DNA of 64,000 nt from NCBI GenBank assembly GCA_949825025.1, contig OX463785.1:21763971-21827970 (forward strand), in the 5' to 3' direction. The notes beneath the pieces were generated by a model. That model was given only the letters and a program-made list of their open reading frames with translations, did not search any database and was not told the DNA's origin. This document shows positions 47,791 through 58,559 of the stretch, piece after piece; position 1 is the first letter of the stretch; every line of letters starts with the position of its first letter. Made by a program: the position numbers and the translations under genes. The DNA is from Siphlonurus alternatus. Taxonomy: Eukaryota; Arthropoda; Insecta; Ephemeroptera; Siphlonuridae.

Positions 47791-47889
47791 GCGGGTAAAC
47801 ACGGTAGAAGTTTAAAATTAAATATATATATATATATATTTATGTTGAAGAATTAATGCTCTAAATTCTTCAAATCGAGGTTTAAGGCT

Positions 47890-48020
47890 GTATGAGGGTC
47901 TATTGATAAAAAGTAGAGGTGTCCATCCTGACTGATGTTTTACACGGCTTTCTCAGCTCAGCAGCTGCCATCCCGCCGTGAGTTGTAAACTTTTAGGGGA
48001 GTATCTATGTAAAAAAAAAA
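47890..48020 (+). repeat. SINE central domain and tail fragment, duplicate copy
   Basis: Homologous to 42350-42470. Confidence 0.6.
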
Positions 48021-48183
48021 ATACATACAAAACTCAAGTTGTTTATTCGTGTTTTATATAATTATGCAAAAAATATGCATGCAGGTTGTCTATTGTAGTT
48101 AATAATAGACCTTGATAGACCATTGATGTTAAAATTTCATAAAATAGTGTCCATCTCAAGTCAGCACAAAAATTTACCCAATC

Positions 48184-48291
48184 ACTACGTTTACATGATG
48201 GTGTTTAATGCGTATTCGTTGACGACGGAAAATGTTGTTCTTATGTGGCGTCGTCAAAACGCATTAAAACACTGTCATGTAAACGTAGTGT
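48184..48291. repeat. Hairpin element (ACTACGTTTACATGA ends)
   Basis: ACTACGTTTACATGATGGTG is mirrored by CACTGTCATGTAAACGTAGT with AATGCGT/ACGCATT inside. Absent from the homologous position near 42640, so inserted after duplication. Confidence 0.8.
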
Positions 48292-49157
48292 ATGTTATTT
48301 TATTATACCGACCTTTTTTGCTGGAGCTTCATGTACCCAATATGGAGATGAATTAAATAAACCATGTTGTAGGGTGCTTTGGATTTCATATAGGTTTCTT
48401 TTAAACTGTAACTGCCATGGCAATAGTAATCCATCCTTGCATTCAACTGATTGTGACTGAGGAAATCGTGTAAACCTCAGTCAAGATGGTCAGGATCCTC
48501 TCGGATGAACTAGTGTTTTTTTTTTATTATTATTTTTTTAGCAACCACCACGTGGAGAAGTTTGCTGACTTATGGGATAATGTGATTATTCAATTACGAA
48601 TCAGATGCACATACTTATAAATTACTAACTATGTTAAGAGCCCAGTTGCATTTTTTTAATCAAACCCTATATTTTTTTAACTACTAATTACTCACGATTG
48701 AAATATTATATTAACATTCCGAAACCCTAACTTGAGCATTTTATGGGCTTTTCCACAATGGGTACATGCATGACCTTGAAATCCATCCTTGCATTCGCCT
48801 GTGACTAAGGGAATCGTGGAAACTTCAGCCAGGATGGACGCTAAAGCTTTTTTCAGTGGACCGAATGTGCGATGGCCCAAAACCAGGCAGTGGAACCAGT
48901 ATATTAAGATACGTACGAATAACTTAAAACTAGAATATAAACTAATATTTCAACATTGAATCTTAAAATAAAATATATACAGTATATATCAATTCAAAAT
49001 ATAAATATTAAATGAAGTACTAAAATCGTGATAATTTACATAAATATGCAGCAAATATAATACTTTAATACTAAAACATTGCAAAAATAACGGACAAACA
49101 GTTCACAATTGTTTCACAATCTTTTCTTAAAATGCAATTCAAGCACGAACACTCTCA

Positions 49158-49207
49158 TATAAATTGTCGAGTTTGTCGGAAGGAAATCATTCTGTCTTCT
49201 AGCTCTC
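49158..49207 (+). promoter_or_regulatory. Core promoter of gene H
   Basis: TATAAA at 49158 and CTAGCTCTC at 49199, spacing 41 nt. Confidence 0.65.
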
Positions 49208-49226
49208 ATCAGATCACGAGGAGAAG

Positions 49227-50966
49227 ATGACTTTCTTCCGACTTGCTGTCTTAGCAGTCCTTGCTGTGGTCGTGTCGGCCGGATGTCCGGTGAGTTGCAA
49301 AAATCACCTTTATGTCATCAGTAAATAAGGGTCACTTGTTAATAATTTTCAGCTTCTGTAAAATTTAAATTTCCTTTAACGTTTTCCTTATCAAAAACAC
49401 ATTCTAAAAAAAGGATGATTGATTCAAGAAACTTCATTCAGATTATAATAATTTAATTTTTAAAATAAACGGGAAATTGTTAGAAATTTGATTAAAAAAA
49501 TGGAAAATAACGTATAATTTTACTGCATGGTTATGAAATAACAGTAAAGCACTAAAAACAGTAATCGCATTTACAATAACTTTATCACATTTTTTTTTAT
49601 TTACTATTATTGAAAGCATATTGGCAGCCAATTTTTACATAAATAATTTTCAAACAATTCGCTAAAATTGCGGAAGAAATAATAACAAAAATTTGGGTAT
49701 TTAATTTCGTCTCCAATTGCTGCTCTAACGAATTGTATCTTAGGGCATCAATCATATTTCTCAGTAAACTTCTTCCAAGATTTCAAAGCAATAAAAAATG
49801 GACAAATTCCATGAAATTTCGATTGCATATTTGCTATTTGGATAACAAAACCGGGAGTTTTGTATTGTGATTTTTTTTTCAGATTTTTTTTTTGTATTTT
49901 TTTTTTTTTTTTTTAATTTCTAACACTCTTAAATTTTGTTATACGACACAGTGACATCATAGTCATGAAAATTCTTCATCTATGCTTGCCTGTTAATGAC
50001 TATGACGTCACAAGATTTTGCAGTACGATTTTATGTTCATTAGAGGTTTCAAAAGAATATTAAAAATATTGACAAAACATAATTCAAGGTTCTCTATCCA
50101 AATGTGGAATAAAAAAAATAATGATGGTTAAAATGTTTTAGGGGAGAAACGCTCGCCACCCATCCAACACACCGTCCTTCAACGTTGATCTTGACCGCGA
50201 TATCAACGCAAAGGTCAAGGCTAACCTTCAGTACGGTCCTTGCGGTCGTCCCAAGACCTGCTTGAACGCCGATGTCAAGGACGCAGGAAATACCCGCCTT
50301 TCCGGAAATGTTTTCCAAGCTCTTGAAACCATTGGACGTTTCAGTGAGGTCCTAAAGATTGTTGGTAACAGATTCAAGCCCGAGGTTTACTGTCCTCCTC
50401 GTCCTGCTAGCAATGTTGACACTTCTGCTGAAAGTATCTTAGCTCAGAGGACCGTGAGGAGGAAGCCTGGACGATCATCAGGAAGATACCTTTGCAGACA
50501 GGCAGGCAGACGTGTGTCTGTACCTGATGATGACTCAGGTTCTGGATCAGGCGAAGGAGCTGGATCTGGTCGTGGTTCCGGTTATGGAAGTGGTTCCGGT
50601 TATGGAAGTGGTTCCGGTTATGGAAGTGGTTCCGGTTATGGAAGTGGTTCCGGTTGTGGAAGTGGTTCCGGTTATGGAAGTGGTTCCGGTTATGGAAGTG
50701 GTTCCGGTTATGGAAGTGGTTCCGGTTGTGGAAGTGGTTCCGGTTATGGAAGTGGTTCCGGTGAAGGCTCTGGCTCCGGCTCTTATGAGGATTCCGGTTC
50801 CGGCTCTGATGAGGGCTCTTATGGTCACGGTGGATATGGCGCAGAGTACGAAGATGATGTTTATAATGGTGATTATGGTTGTGACAAGACCATAGGAGGT
50901 CGCCGTGGAGGTCATGGAGGTCACCATGGAGGTCACCACAAGGGATGTGGATGCAATAAGAAATAA
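49227..50966 (+). CDS. Array gene H: core/tail protein with GSGYGS repeats (295 aa)
   Basis: Exons 49227-49289 (same signal peptide as F and G) and 50142-50966 join in phase 0. The core begins like G (LDRDINAKVKANLQYGPCG). From ALETIGRFSEVLKI on it has its own variants (VYCPPRP, SAESIL), the latter shared with C, E and K. After QRTVRRKPGRSSGRYLC and the PDDDSGSGSGEG linker come ten 18-nt repeats giving GSGYGS, two of them GSGCGS. Then an acidic Ser/Glu patch, DDVYNGDYGCD, a Gly/His block and the end GCGCNKK. The repeat Cys residues add possible cross-link points. ATTAAA lies at 51021. Confidence 0.88.
50574..50753 (+). repeat. Ten 18-bp coding repeats in gene H
   Basis: Unit GGTTCCGGTTATGGAAGT. 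The fifth and ninth units carry TGT (Cys) in place of TAT. Confidence 0.9.
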
Positions 50967-50989
50967 TTATTTAACATTGTTATAATGTT

Positions 50990-51660
50990 GTTTGTTTAAT
51001 ATTGTTTTGCTGAATTTGTTATTAAATTTTTAATGCAACTGAAATATATTTGTTTCTTTTCAAAATGACCCTTAATTAATTTTATTTAGTAAAATATGGA
51101 AATAGTTTCTTAGTATAACTTGTTAAGTTTGCAAATAATATAAATATTTTATTAAACACATTTAATGAACATATTAATATTTTACATATTAAATATAAAA
51201 TGATGTACAATAGAAGACATAATATAGGAAAAACATATAGCAGATAATGCATAGATAAAATATAGTCTTCATCAGACATTTTATAAATTATTTGGCAGAT
51301 TGCTGATTTTTGGCATGGCATAATTTCTGTATATTTCACTATAATGTATTTTTATAGGTAGTAGTAGAATTTATATTTTATTTTTCCAATGTGAATTTGT
51401 ATTTGTTTTTCCTGGAAATTGCTCCTTGATATTTGAAATATTTCCATCCATATATATTTATCACTACTTCTACAGCAAACAAATTATTCAAAATCAAAAA
51501 GCAGGATAAGGAAACAATGCAAAAATTTTGTGTATTTCAAATAATTGAAATGAATGAGGGAGTTATAAACAACTTAACGATTAATCTCATGCAGTTACTG
51601 CTGGAGTCAAAAAATATTTTCCTGCAAAGGAATCGAATAAAATAAATTTTAAAAAAATCG
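50990..51660. other. AT-rich intergenic DNA after gene H
   Basis: No exon is supported. Open frames of 70-85 residues have no coding signature. Confidence 0.5.
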
Positions 51661-51669
51661 AGAATGTTC

Positions 51670-51900
51670 TTAATCGCTTACTTTGAGCAAATTCAGTCTT
51701 GCAGTTTTCTTACAACAGCTCCATTTCCGGTTTCCGTTCATAAAACCAATGTTAAACTTCTACCTCAGTTTTCACAAAACTAATAAGACAAATTCGTTTC
51801 AAAATTTGTATACCACCTTTTGATGGTGAGTTCTAACAATAAGTCCCCTGCAAGCTGCAAGTCTTGTTGCCTTCAGGTGCGCCGATTGCGAGATATCTAA
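51670..51900 (+). repeat. Intergenic repeat downstream of gene H
   Basis: Close copy of 40940-41170 (CAAATTCAGTCTTGCAGTTT, TTACAACAGCTCCATTTCC). Confidence 0.65.
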
Positions 51901-52008
51901 AATAGATACAGAGATAGAAATAGAAATTACAAATTAAAAATATGTATGTATGTACATACATATAATAATATATTGTTATAAATAATATAAATAATACAAA
52001 TACATTAA

Positions 52009-52444
52009 AGGGGTACCAAAGTGAATACTTTTTTTACATGTTCGGGCAGCTACGAATTATCCTGATATACCTGTGGCTCAATATTTTCGTACAATGCCTA
52101 GTATGCCTAGTTATTTTACAATTAATTATTTAGTTTGAAAAGTGAGTTTGATAACAGTTGGTTGATTCAAGTCTATGCGCTCCAGCAGCAGCCGCTGATA
52201 CGACGATGCGACGAGAATCTCCCGCGAATCGGGGGAACCTCCTCCCGCCCCCTTCTTGTCGTATCACCGGCCGCTGCGGCCGCGGGCATGCTTGAATCAA
52301 CCAACGGTTTTCAAACTCACTTTTCAAACTAAATAATTAATTGTAAAATAACTAGGCATCGTACGTAAATATTGAGCCACAGGGATATTAGAATAATTCG
52401 TAGCTGCCCGAACATGTAAAAAAAGTATTCACTTTGGTACCCCT
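52009..52444. repeat. 436-bp inverted-repeat element with TTAA flanks
   Basis: AGGGGTACCAAAGTGAATAC and GTATTCACTTTGGTACCCCT are exact complementary ends, flanked by TTAA at 52005-52008 and 52445-52448. The arms stay complementary for about 150 nt. The centre is GC-rich (CGGCCGCTGCGGCCGC). Confidence 0.85.
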
Positions 52445-52878
52445 TTAAAACTCCCAATTCTGACATTTTTACTTGTTGTGATGTGTACTATATATAAAAT
52501 AAAATAAATTCTTATTTATTCTGCAACAGTTACAGAACCAATGACCAAATATAATAAAGTCAATAACACAACATACAAAAAAAAACACATAATAATAGTA
52601 CCAATAAAAAAATGACTATATATATAAATATAAAGGAAAAAAAAAAAACAGTAAAATAATAGTCATGCAAAATAAATAGCAAAAAAAAAAAAGAAAAAAA
52701 AATGCTTAAAACCTTAAAACAGAGCATTCATCCGAATATATATGCTGCTTCTTGTTTGTATAACAAGAGATACAAACATTTATAAAACTCCTGCATTATT
52801 CATAGCATTAAAAAAAACAAGAAGTAGGAAATATATTTGATATTTTGTTTATATGCCAAGAAAGCACGCGGACTCTTG

Positions 52879-52911
52879 TATATAAACTCCCAAGCAATGT
52901 TAGATTTGAAT
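52879..52911 (+). promoter_or_regulatory. Core promoter of gene I
   Basis: TATATAAA at 52879 and TCATAGG at about 52911. The CTAGCTCTC motif of F/G/H/K is absent. Confidence 0.5.
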
Positions 52912-52938
52912 CATAGGTTACAGTTTGTACCACAGAAG

Positions 52939-54800
52939 ATGTCTTTACTTCGTCTAGTAATATTGTTGATCCTCGCAGTAGCTGTTTCAGCAGGATGTCG
53001 GGTAATTACACTTCGGGAAATAGAAAACGTTACTTTAGCAACAAAATCTATAGACATATATATATACAGAGTTCAAAGTCCTCTGCAAATTTTATTGAAT
53101 TTATGTAACAAGGTTGATTACGAGTTAATTAAAAATAATAAAATTATAAATGTCATCTAAATGCTACCTATGCGAATGGACAACATACATGAAAATTTTT
53201 TATTGCAGAAATGAATAGAGGGTACCAAATGATGCTACTCTGAATTTTTTCAGATTTTTTTGAGACCCAGAACTATTTTTAAATAATTATTGAAAGTGCG
53301 GCCACGCCCCTTGGAGGCGTCAATAGGCGTCCAGAGTCTCTATCATTTTTATTAAGAATTCAGGGGTGCCAACTGAAATCACAGAACTTTTAATAATTAT
53401 TCAAAAATAGTTCCGGGTCTCAAAAAAATCTGAAAAAATTCAGAGTAGCATAATTTAGTGCCCTCTATTCATTTCTGCAATAAAAATTTTTCATGTATGT
53501 TGTACAGTCTGAGTAAATAACTAAAATCAATTATTATTATTATTAATTTTTTTAGTTCATGAATCATTTAGAGTTTTTTTTATTTTTTTGTCTCAAATAT
53601 AATAAGGAGTTTCAATATTTAATAAAATTTTAAGAAATGTTTAATTTTTTATTATACTTTTTTTAAACAATAAATTTAATAAAAACAATTACTGACGAAA
53701 CGTAAATTTTTTTTTGTTTTCTGTTTTATTTGTAAAAGAATTGTTCGTTGTTGATGATATATACTTTCACAACAAATCAGTGTGCCCTCTCCGTTTGGTA
53801 GTCTACCGCTTGATTTGAAATAATGCAATGTAATCGAATAATGTCTATAACTATAACGAAATATTAACTATCTATTTAATATAAAATATAAATTTATTAT
53901 GATATAAGTAAGAATTATAAAATATATAATTGCAGCAAAGTACGCAAATATAAATTTAAAAGAATGTAATTTAAATATTTGGGATCAATAAAGCCAACAT
54001 CTAGGAAATTTAAACACTTAGTAGAATCATCTTGTTAGATTACCCTATGATTTAAAACCAGGATTTTTTTTTTATTGCTTATTCGGATACAGCATGACTT
54101 TAAGTTAAGTAATAGTGTCATTTTTGTTTTAGATTTATCACGCAAGCATAAGGAAAGATGTTGCATGATTATGACGTCACAGCGTCTTTCCCCTCGATTT
54201 TGAGAACGTTATAGGGGGTTAAAAATTTGAAAAAATGACAATGCTACATCCAAATATGCACTAAAAATTCATGGTGATTTTATGCTACAATTAGACGTAC
54301 AGTATAAAAAGAATGATAAATAAATTATTTTTAATTTTTTTCTACAGTGCGGCTCACACCACGGACACAATGACGTCACACGTCGCCACAAATCTGGACA
54401 TTCTAAAAGTTATCCAACTTGTTCGAGGTACGACCCTGAAATCAAAACCAGCTGTCCTCAGCGACCTTTGAGTAACGTAGACACTTCTGCTGAAGGAATC
54501 GAAGTCCAGAGAACGGTCTATAGGAAACCAGGACCATCTTCAGGACGTTATGTTTGTAATAGGGCTGGTAACAGAAGGCCCATTAAAAAATCTGGATACA
54601 GAAAAAGTTCAAAAAGGTCCGGTTCTGGGTCTGGAAAACATACTAACAATAGGCACGATTCAGAGTCTGGATCACATGAAGATGAGTTGAATTTCTCCAA
54701 CTCTGATAAATCTGGATATAAAAACCAGGATATCGATGATGATGTATTCAAGGGCGATTATCAATGTAATAGACGTAAAGTTCACAAGGGTCATCATTAA
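52939..54800 (+). CDS. Array gene I: member lacking the N-terminal half of the core (171 aa)
   Basis: Exons 52939-53001 (MSLLRLVILLILAVAVSAG, then CR) and 54348-54800 join in phase 0. The mature protein opens CGSHHGHNDVTRRHKSGHSK and goes directly to EIKTSCPQRPLSNVDTSAEG and QRTVYRKPGPSSGRYVC. The blocks from DRDINAKV to GNRFKPE, including GPCGRP, are missing, and I find no extra exon carrying them in the 1.35-kb intron. The tail is basic then acidic (YRKSSKRSGSGSGK, SGSHEDELN) with DIDDDVFKGDYQC near the end, matching the motif in F/G/H. The frame is open throughout, so it may be functional with a reduced core; recent decay cannot be excluded. AATAAA lies at 55039. Confidence 0.75.
53176..53503. 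repeat. Foldback element, CATACATGA-ended subfamily
   Basis: ACAACATACATGAAAATTTT and AAATTTTTCATGTATGTTGT are matching ends, with CAGAAATGAATAGAGGG arms. Sister of 11368-11692. Confidence 0.75.
54150..54240. repeat. Fragment of the GACGTCAC hairpin family in intron of gene I
   Basis: GCATGATTATGACGTCACAG and TTTCCCCTCGATTTTGAG match the right arm of the element at 63832-64000. The left arm is eroded. Confidence 0.5.
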
Positions 54801-54902
54801 CTAGATCAGAGGTCATTTATAGTTAGAATTATTACTTTTGATGTTATAAGCACTTAGGGGTTAGTGACACCATTTTAGTAGATGCGTTTCCATCTCCTTA
54901 AT

Positions 54903-55018
54903 GTACAGTCCTTGCCTCTAAAAAGTTCCCTTCTGCTCACCATGGTAAGAATAACACAGAGTACGGTGATTAACAAGGTAGCAGAAAGGAAATTTTCAGA
55001 GGCGAGGACTGTACCTTA
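54903..55018. repeat. Hairpin element in the 3' UTR of gene I
   Basis: GTACAGTCCTTGCCTCT and AGGCGAGGACTGTAC are complementary ends, with the GGTGATTAACA block inside. Same family as 31929-32037, which also sits in a 3' UTR. Confidence 0.7.
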
Positions 55019-55602
55019 AAATAATTTAATCTAGAGAAAATAAAAATAATAAGATAATTTTTTTTTTAGATACATTGGGTACATAAATGGAACTGCGGCA
55101 TTTTGAGTCAAAATTTAGTCAAATCAGCAACTAAAGGACAATAATGAAAAACTTGATCATTTAATTTCTTTATTAATTATGATCAGGTTAGTAGCCAATT
55201 TCTCCTACTTAGGTGTAAAAATAATTTAGAACCACCGTCATCAAAAAATTAGAGATGGTCACAAATGGTGTTATTAACCCTCCAAGCTGTATTTTGCATG
55301 TTTTTATTTTTGAAGAATACTATGTAACCAGTCCATATATATTGTTACATTTAAAGATTGATGTAAATATAACATATTTTATATAAAGTTAACAAAACAC
55401 TTTCCAATCTACATTTTTTCTTCAGTTATGTAAGTAAAATAATAAAACAATAAATTTATATATTACAAACTTTGAACTTTTTTTTTTAATTCCTGAAAAA
55501 ATTCTGAATAATAAATAACAATAAAAAAATAAATAAATTATCAAATATTTAGATACTATATTGTGGTGTGGGAGTTCTAATACAAGGGAGTTATATATTA
55601 TG

Positions 55603-55735
55603 TACAGAGGCCTCCGTGTCTTATGGCCAGGGATTTGATCAGAGTTTCGCTGTTTCTGAGAGTGGCGGCGCTGCTAAATGTTCGGCACGGCCAAGATGTT
55701 CAAATTTCTGGCCATAAGACACGGAGGTCTCTGTA
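55603..55735. repeat. Hairpin element (ACAGAGGCCTCCGTGTCTTA ends)
   Basis: CTCCGTGTCTTATGGCCAG is mirrored by CTGGCCATAAGACACGGAG around a GC-rich centre (AGTGGCGGCGCTGC). Confidence 0.8.
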
Positions 55736-56079
55736 GGGTCTCTGTTATATGTACATACACATATATTATAAATAATGTTTTCATTATTTATCTTCTTAGA
55801 TCAAATAAGGTATTAAATTAATTTAAAAAAAATATTATATAATTAATATATTAATTAATTGTAAAAATTAATTATATACATTATTGCGACCCCGCCACTT
55901 CAAACTGTTCGAATCTTCAACTACAATTATAATTTCGCAATTTTGCCCTTCAGATATGCAGGAGACGATTGTTATTATTATTCCATAAAAAAAAAACATT
56001 TTGTGCAATAGACAATGAAAAATATACTTCCGTGTTTAAAAAATTCATTCTTCTACTAGCACTTATAGGCATGGGAGGG

Positions 56080-57938
56080 ATGAATTTTTTCCGTCTATTA
56101 TTATTTGTAACCCTAGTAATAGCCGCTTCAGCAAGATGTATGGTGAGTTAAATTATATACTGTAAAAGATTTGTATTGACAAAGAAATAAATAAGCATAT
56201 TTTTGTGACAATTTTTTGTTTTAATTTGTTTTTTTATTAAACACATTATAATATACAGTAAACCCCAAGAGTTTGATGCACTCGTGATCTGGGAACGTTA
56301 GTGTTTCATCAATTATTGTACAGTCGTAGCTTTGGAAAATTCTCCTCTGCAGCCTTGTTAATCACAATGCCCCATAAGAATAACACAGGGCATGGTGATT
56401 AACAAGGCTGCAAAAGGAAATTTTTTAAGGCATCGAGTGTGTATACATTGAGATAAAATTATCAATTTAATTGTATAATTTTTGGGTAGTTAAATTAGCA
56501 AAAATATGACAATGGAGTATTGTCCTCAATTTTTTTATTGCAGAAATGGATAGAACGTGCAAAGTTATGCTACCCTGATTTTTTTTAGATTTTTTAGAGC
56601 CCTGGAAGTATTTTTAAAAAATTATTGAAAGTACTTTTTGTGACGTCACGCGGCAGCAAGTCCTATCTTTTTCTTAAGGAGCGGCGTCTCGTGACGTCAC
56701 AAAAATAACTTTCAATATTTTTTTAAAAATAGTTCCCGGGCTCTAAAAAATCTGAAAAAAATCAGGGTAGCATAACTTTGCACCTTCTATCTATTTCTGC
56801 AATAAAAAAAAAATTGAGATCAATACTCCATAGTAAGATAACATAACAGCATACGTAAATATTGATATAGAATACAACAATATAGTATAAGAATTACTCA
56901 TTTTTTATATTTATACGCAATGTAGCAGCAGTTAGCATAATATTATAATAATGTATTCAATATTTTATATTAAAATCACAATATAACTGCATCTGAATCT
57001 ATCAGAACTCCCTTCAGATCTCTCATATATGATAAAAAAATACTTAAATATTACTTACCAGTTACATTTCTTATTATTTATGTATAAATAAATAATTTCT
57101 CATATGCAAAATCAATACAAATAATCATAATTAATGTTTTTACTTCAAATTTTTTTATAGTTGGTTAGGGACCTCTAGTTATTTTTATTTTCTTCGGATC
57201 AATTTAATCATCTAAACATTTAAAATTGTTTTGCAAACTATGACGCCACAGTCTTTTCCCTCGATTTTAAGATTTTCAAAAAATCTTGGAATATATAACT
57301 CGAATCGAGGTCCTAAATATGCAATTTTTTTTAAGTTGTTCATTACAATATTTTTTATTTTATTTTAATTATCTCTTTCATGGGCACAAATACAATAATA
57401 TAATAATAATAATAATTGTTTATTGGGTCAAAAAATTACATAATTGGGAGGAATAAAAAATAACCCAATTGGTGGCTGAAAAAGGCAAATGCCCATACAC
57501 AAAGTGAACAACCACCAACATAATTATTATATATAACAATAATAATAATATATTATAGTAAAAAATTAAAGAAAAACAAAAGCCCATGGGCAAATGAAAA
57601 AAATTGCTGAGCAGTCCATTCACAGATGTGTTCATTCAACCAATAAATATAATATATTTTTATTACAGGTTCGTAGGAGTTACCATTCAAGAGACAACAC
57701 AGATGTGAAAGGTGCAGTAGTGAAATTCAACCGCAACTTTGACGCGAACGTGAATGGAATGATCAAATTTGGACCATGTGGGAGACCCAGGAGTTACTTT
57801 AATACCAACGTGAGAGATGAAGGAGAAACAAATTTGTTTGGAGGAGTTTTCAACGCCCTGGAGACCGCTGGAAGGTTGAGTGAAGCTCTGAAGAAGGAAA
57901 ATCATGGACTTCAAGCAGGAGATCATACATTCCATTAA
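56080..57938 (+). CDS. Array gene J: truncated core, possible pseudogene (110 aa)
   Basis: Exons 56080-56142 (MNFFRLLLFVTLVIAASAR, then CM) and 57669-57938 join in phase 0. The ATG at 56080 rather than 56071 is chosen by alignment with MTFFRL of F-H. The first half of the core is intact (FNRNFDANVNGMIKF, GPCGRPRSYFN, LETAGRLSEALK). After that, one extra base before TTCAAG shifts the frame relative to all paralogues, and the protein ends GLQAGDHTFH. No CPPRP or SNVDTSAE coding sequence follows in any frame. AATAAA lies at 57955. It could be a decaying copy or a short secreted variant. Confidence 0.6.
56320..56445. repeat. Hairpin element in intron of gene J
   Basis: CTGCAGCCTTGTTAATCACA and GTGATTAACAAGGCTGCA pair. 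AATAACACAGGGCATGG is shared with 39050-39125 and 54903-55018. Confidence 0.65.
56513..56830. repeat. Foldback MITE in intron of gene J
   Basis: TGGAGTATTGTCCTCA and TTGAGATCAATACTCCA ends, well matched arms and two GTGACGTCAC palindromes. Confidence 0.85.
57360..57660. repeat. Dispersed repeat abutting exon 2 of gene J
   Basis: TTATCTCTTTCATGGGCACA and GCCCATGGGCAAATGAAAA with CCATTCACA match blocks at 41270-41450 and 46020-46790. The repeat supplies the polypyrimidine-poor sequence just before the acceptor. Confidence 0.5.
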
Positions 57939-58009
57939 TTTTAATGTGTTTTGTAATAAATAAAATTATATTGTTTTTTTGATGTTATGTTTTTTATTTA
58001 TTTCTATAA

Positions 58010-58190
58010 TGGAGTATCGACCTTAACTTATTTTTATTGCAGAAATGGATAGAGGGTGCAAAATTATGTTACTTTCAATAATTTTTTTAAAAATATTTCC
58101 TGGGCTCTAAAAAATCTGAAAAAAATCAGGGTAGCATAACTTTGCACCCTCTATCCATTTCTGCAATAAAAAAATGAGGTTGGTACTCCA
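58010..58190. repeat. Deletion derivative of the foldback MITE
   Basis: TGGAGTATCGACC and GGTTGGTACTCCA ends with both GAAATGGATAGAGGGTGCAA arms but the GACGTCAC-bearing centre deleted. Confidence 0.8.
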
Positions 58191-58206
58191 TTGTTATCAA
58201 GTTTAT

Positions 58207-58520
58207 GAAACCCTTGACGCAGTGGTATATGCCTCTGATTCGTAATCGGATGGTCGTGAGTTCGATCCCAGCCATGCACCGCCAAACTTTTCACAAGTGG
58301 CGGTTGCTAAAGAACACCCACTCGTACATCCGGGTGGTGATTGATGGCATCCTCCATCAATTGCCGACCATCCTGACTGAGGTTTGCATGGTTTCCTCAG
58401 TTACAACCAGGCGAATGCTGGGATGGATTGCTTAGGCAATGGCCGCCCCGGTTTGGAAGGGACCCACAAAAGTAGGGTCTACGAAGAGCCGGGAAGTTAA
58501 ATTCAGTCACTTAATTGTGG
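58207..58520 (+). repeat. tRNA-derived SINE, plus strand
   Basis: The head reads as a tRNA-Thr-like sequence: TTGACGCAGTGGTATATGCC, anticodon loop TTCGTAA, and B box GTGAGTTCGATCCC. The central domain GAGGTTTGCATGGTTTCCTC, CAGGCGAATGCTGGGATGG is shared with the 5S-headed SINEs at 596-932 and 22370-22740. It lies downstream of gene J. Confidence 0.7.
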
Positions 58521-58559
58521 CCAGTACCATGTACTAGGGTTCAGTTAGAAAGCTAAAGA

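Larger units (their letters stand above)
47252..47820. mobile_element. 569-bp element with perfect 44-bp terminal inverted repeats
   Basis: Positions 47252-47295 and 47777-47820 are exact reverse complements (CTACCGTGTTTACCCGCC inside the left arm). Between them lie a tRNA-like sequence on the minus strand and a TCTTG pentanucleotide array that runs into the right arm. No transposase is encoded. It is absent at the homologous place after gene F, so it inserted or formed after that duplication. Confidence 0.75.
45960..49130. other. Intergenic DNA between G and H, second copy of the duplicated unit
   Basis: Homologous to 41200-43500 but with extra insertions (the block 46090-46690 and the TIR element at 47252-47820). 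No gene is supported. Confidence 0.6.

Noticed and set aside
47518..47856. Open frames in the TCTTG array (Leu-Ser-Cys and Lys-Thr-Arg-Gln-Asp repeats)
   Set aside because: A pentanucleotide without stops gives open frames in every phase; no coding evidence.
37380..50753. CRISPR-like regular repeats
   Set aside because: The repeats are contiguous coding units without spacers, in a eukaryotic gene.
50512..50939. Overlapping frames on both strands of the gene H repeats
   Set aside because: They are shadows of the 18-nt coding repeat; only the GSGYGS frame joins the core in phase.
54301..54470. A missing core exon for gene I in its intron
   Set aside because: I looked for GPCGRP, DRDIN and LETAGR coding sequence between 53002 and 54347 and found none; the intron holds a foldback element and AT-rich DNA.
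55969..56079. Upstream in-frame extension of gene J exon 1
   Set aside because: The extended N-terminus has no similarity to paralogues; MNFFRL aligns with MTFFRL at 56080.
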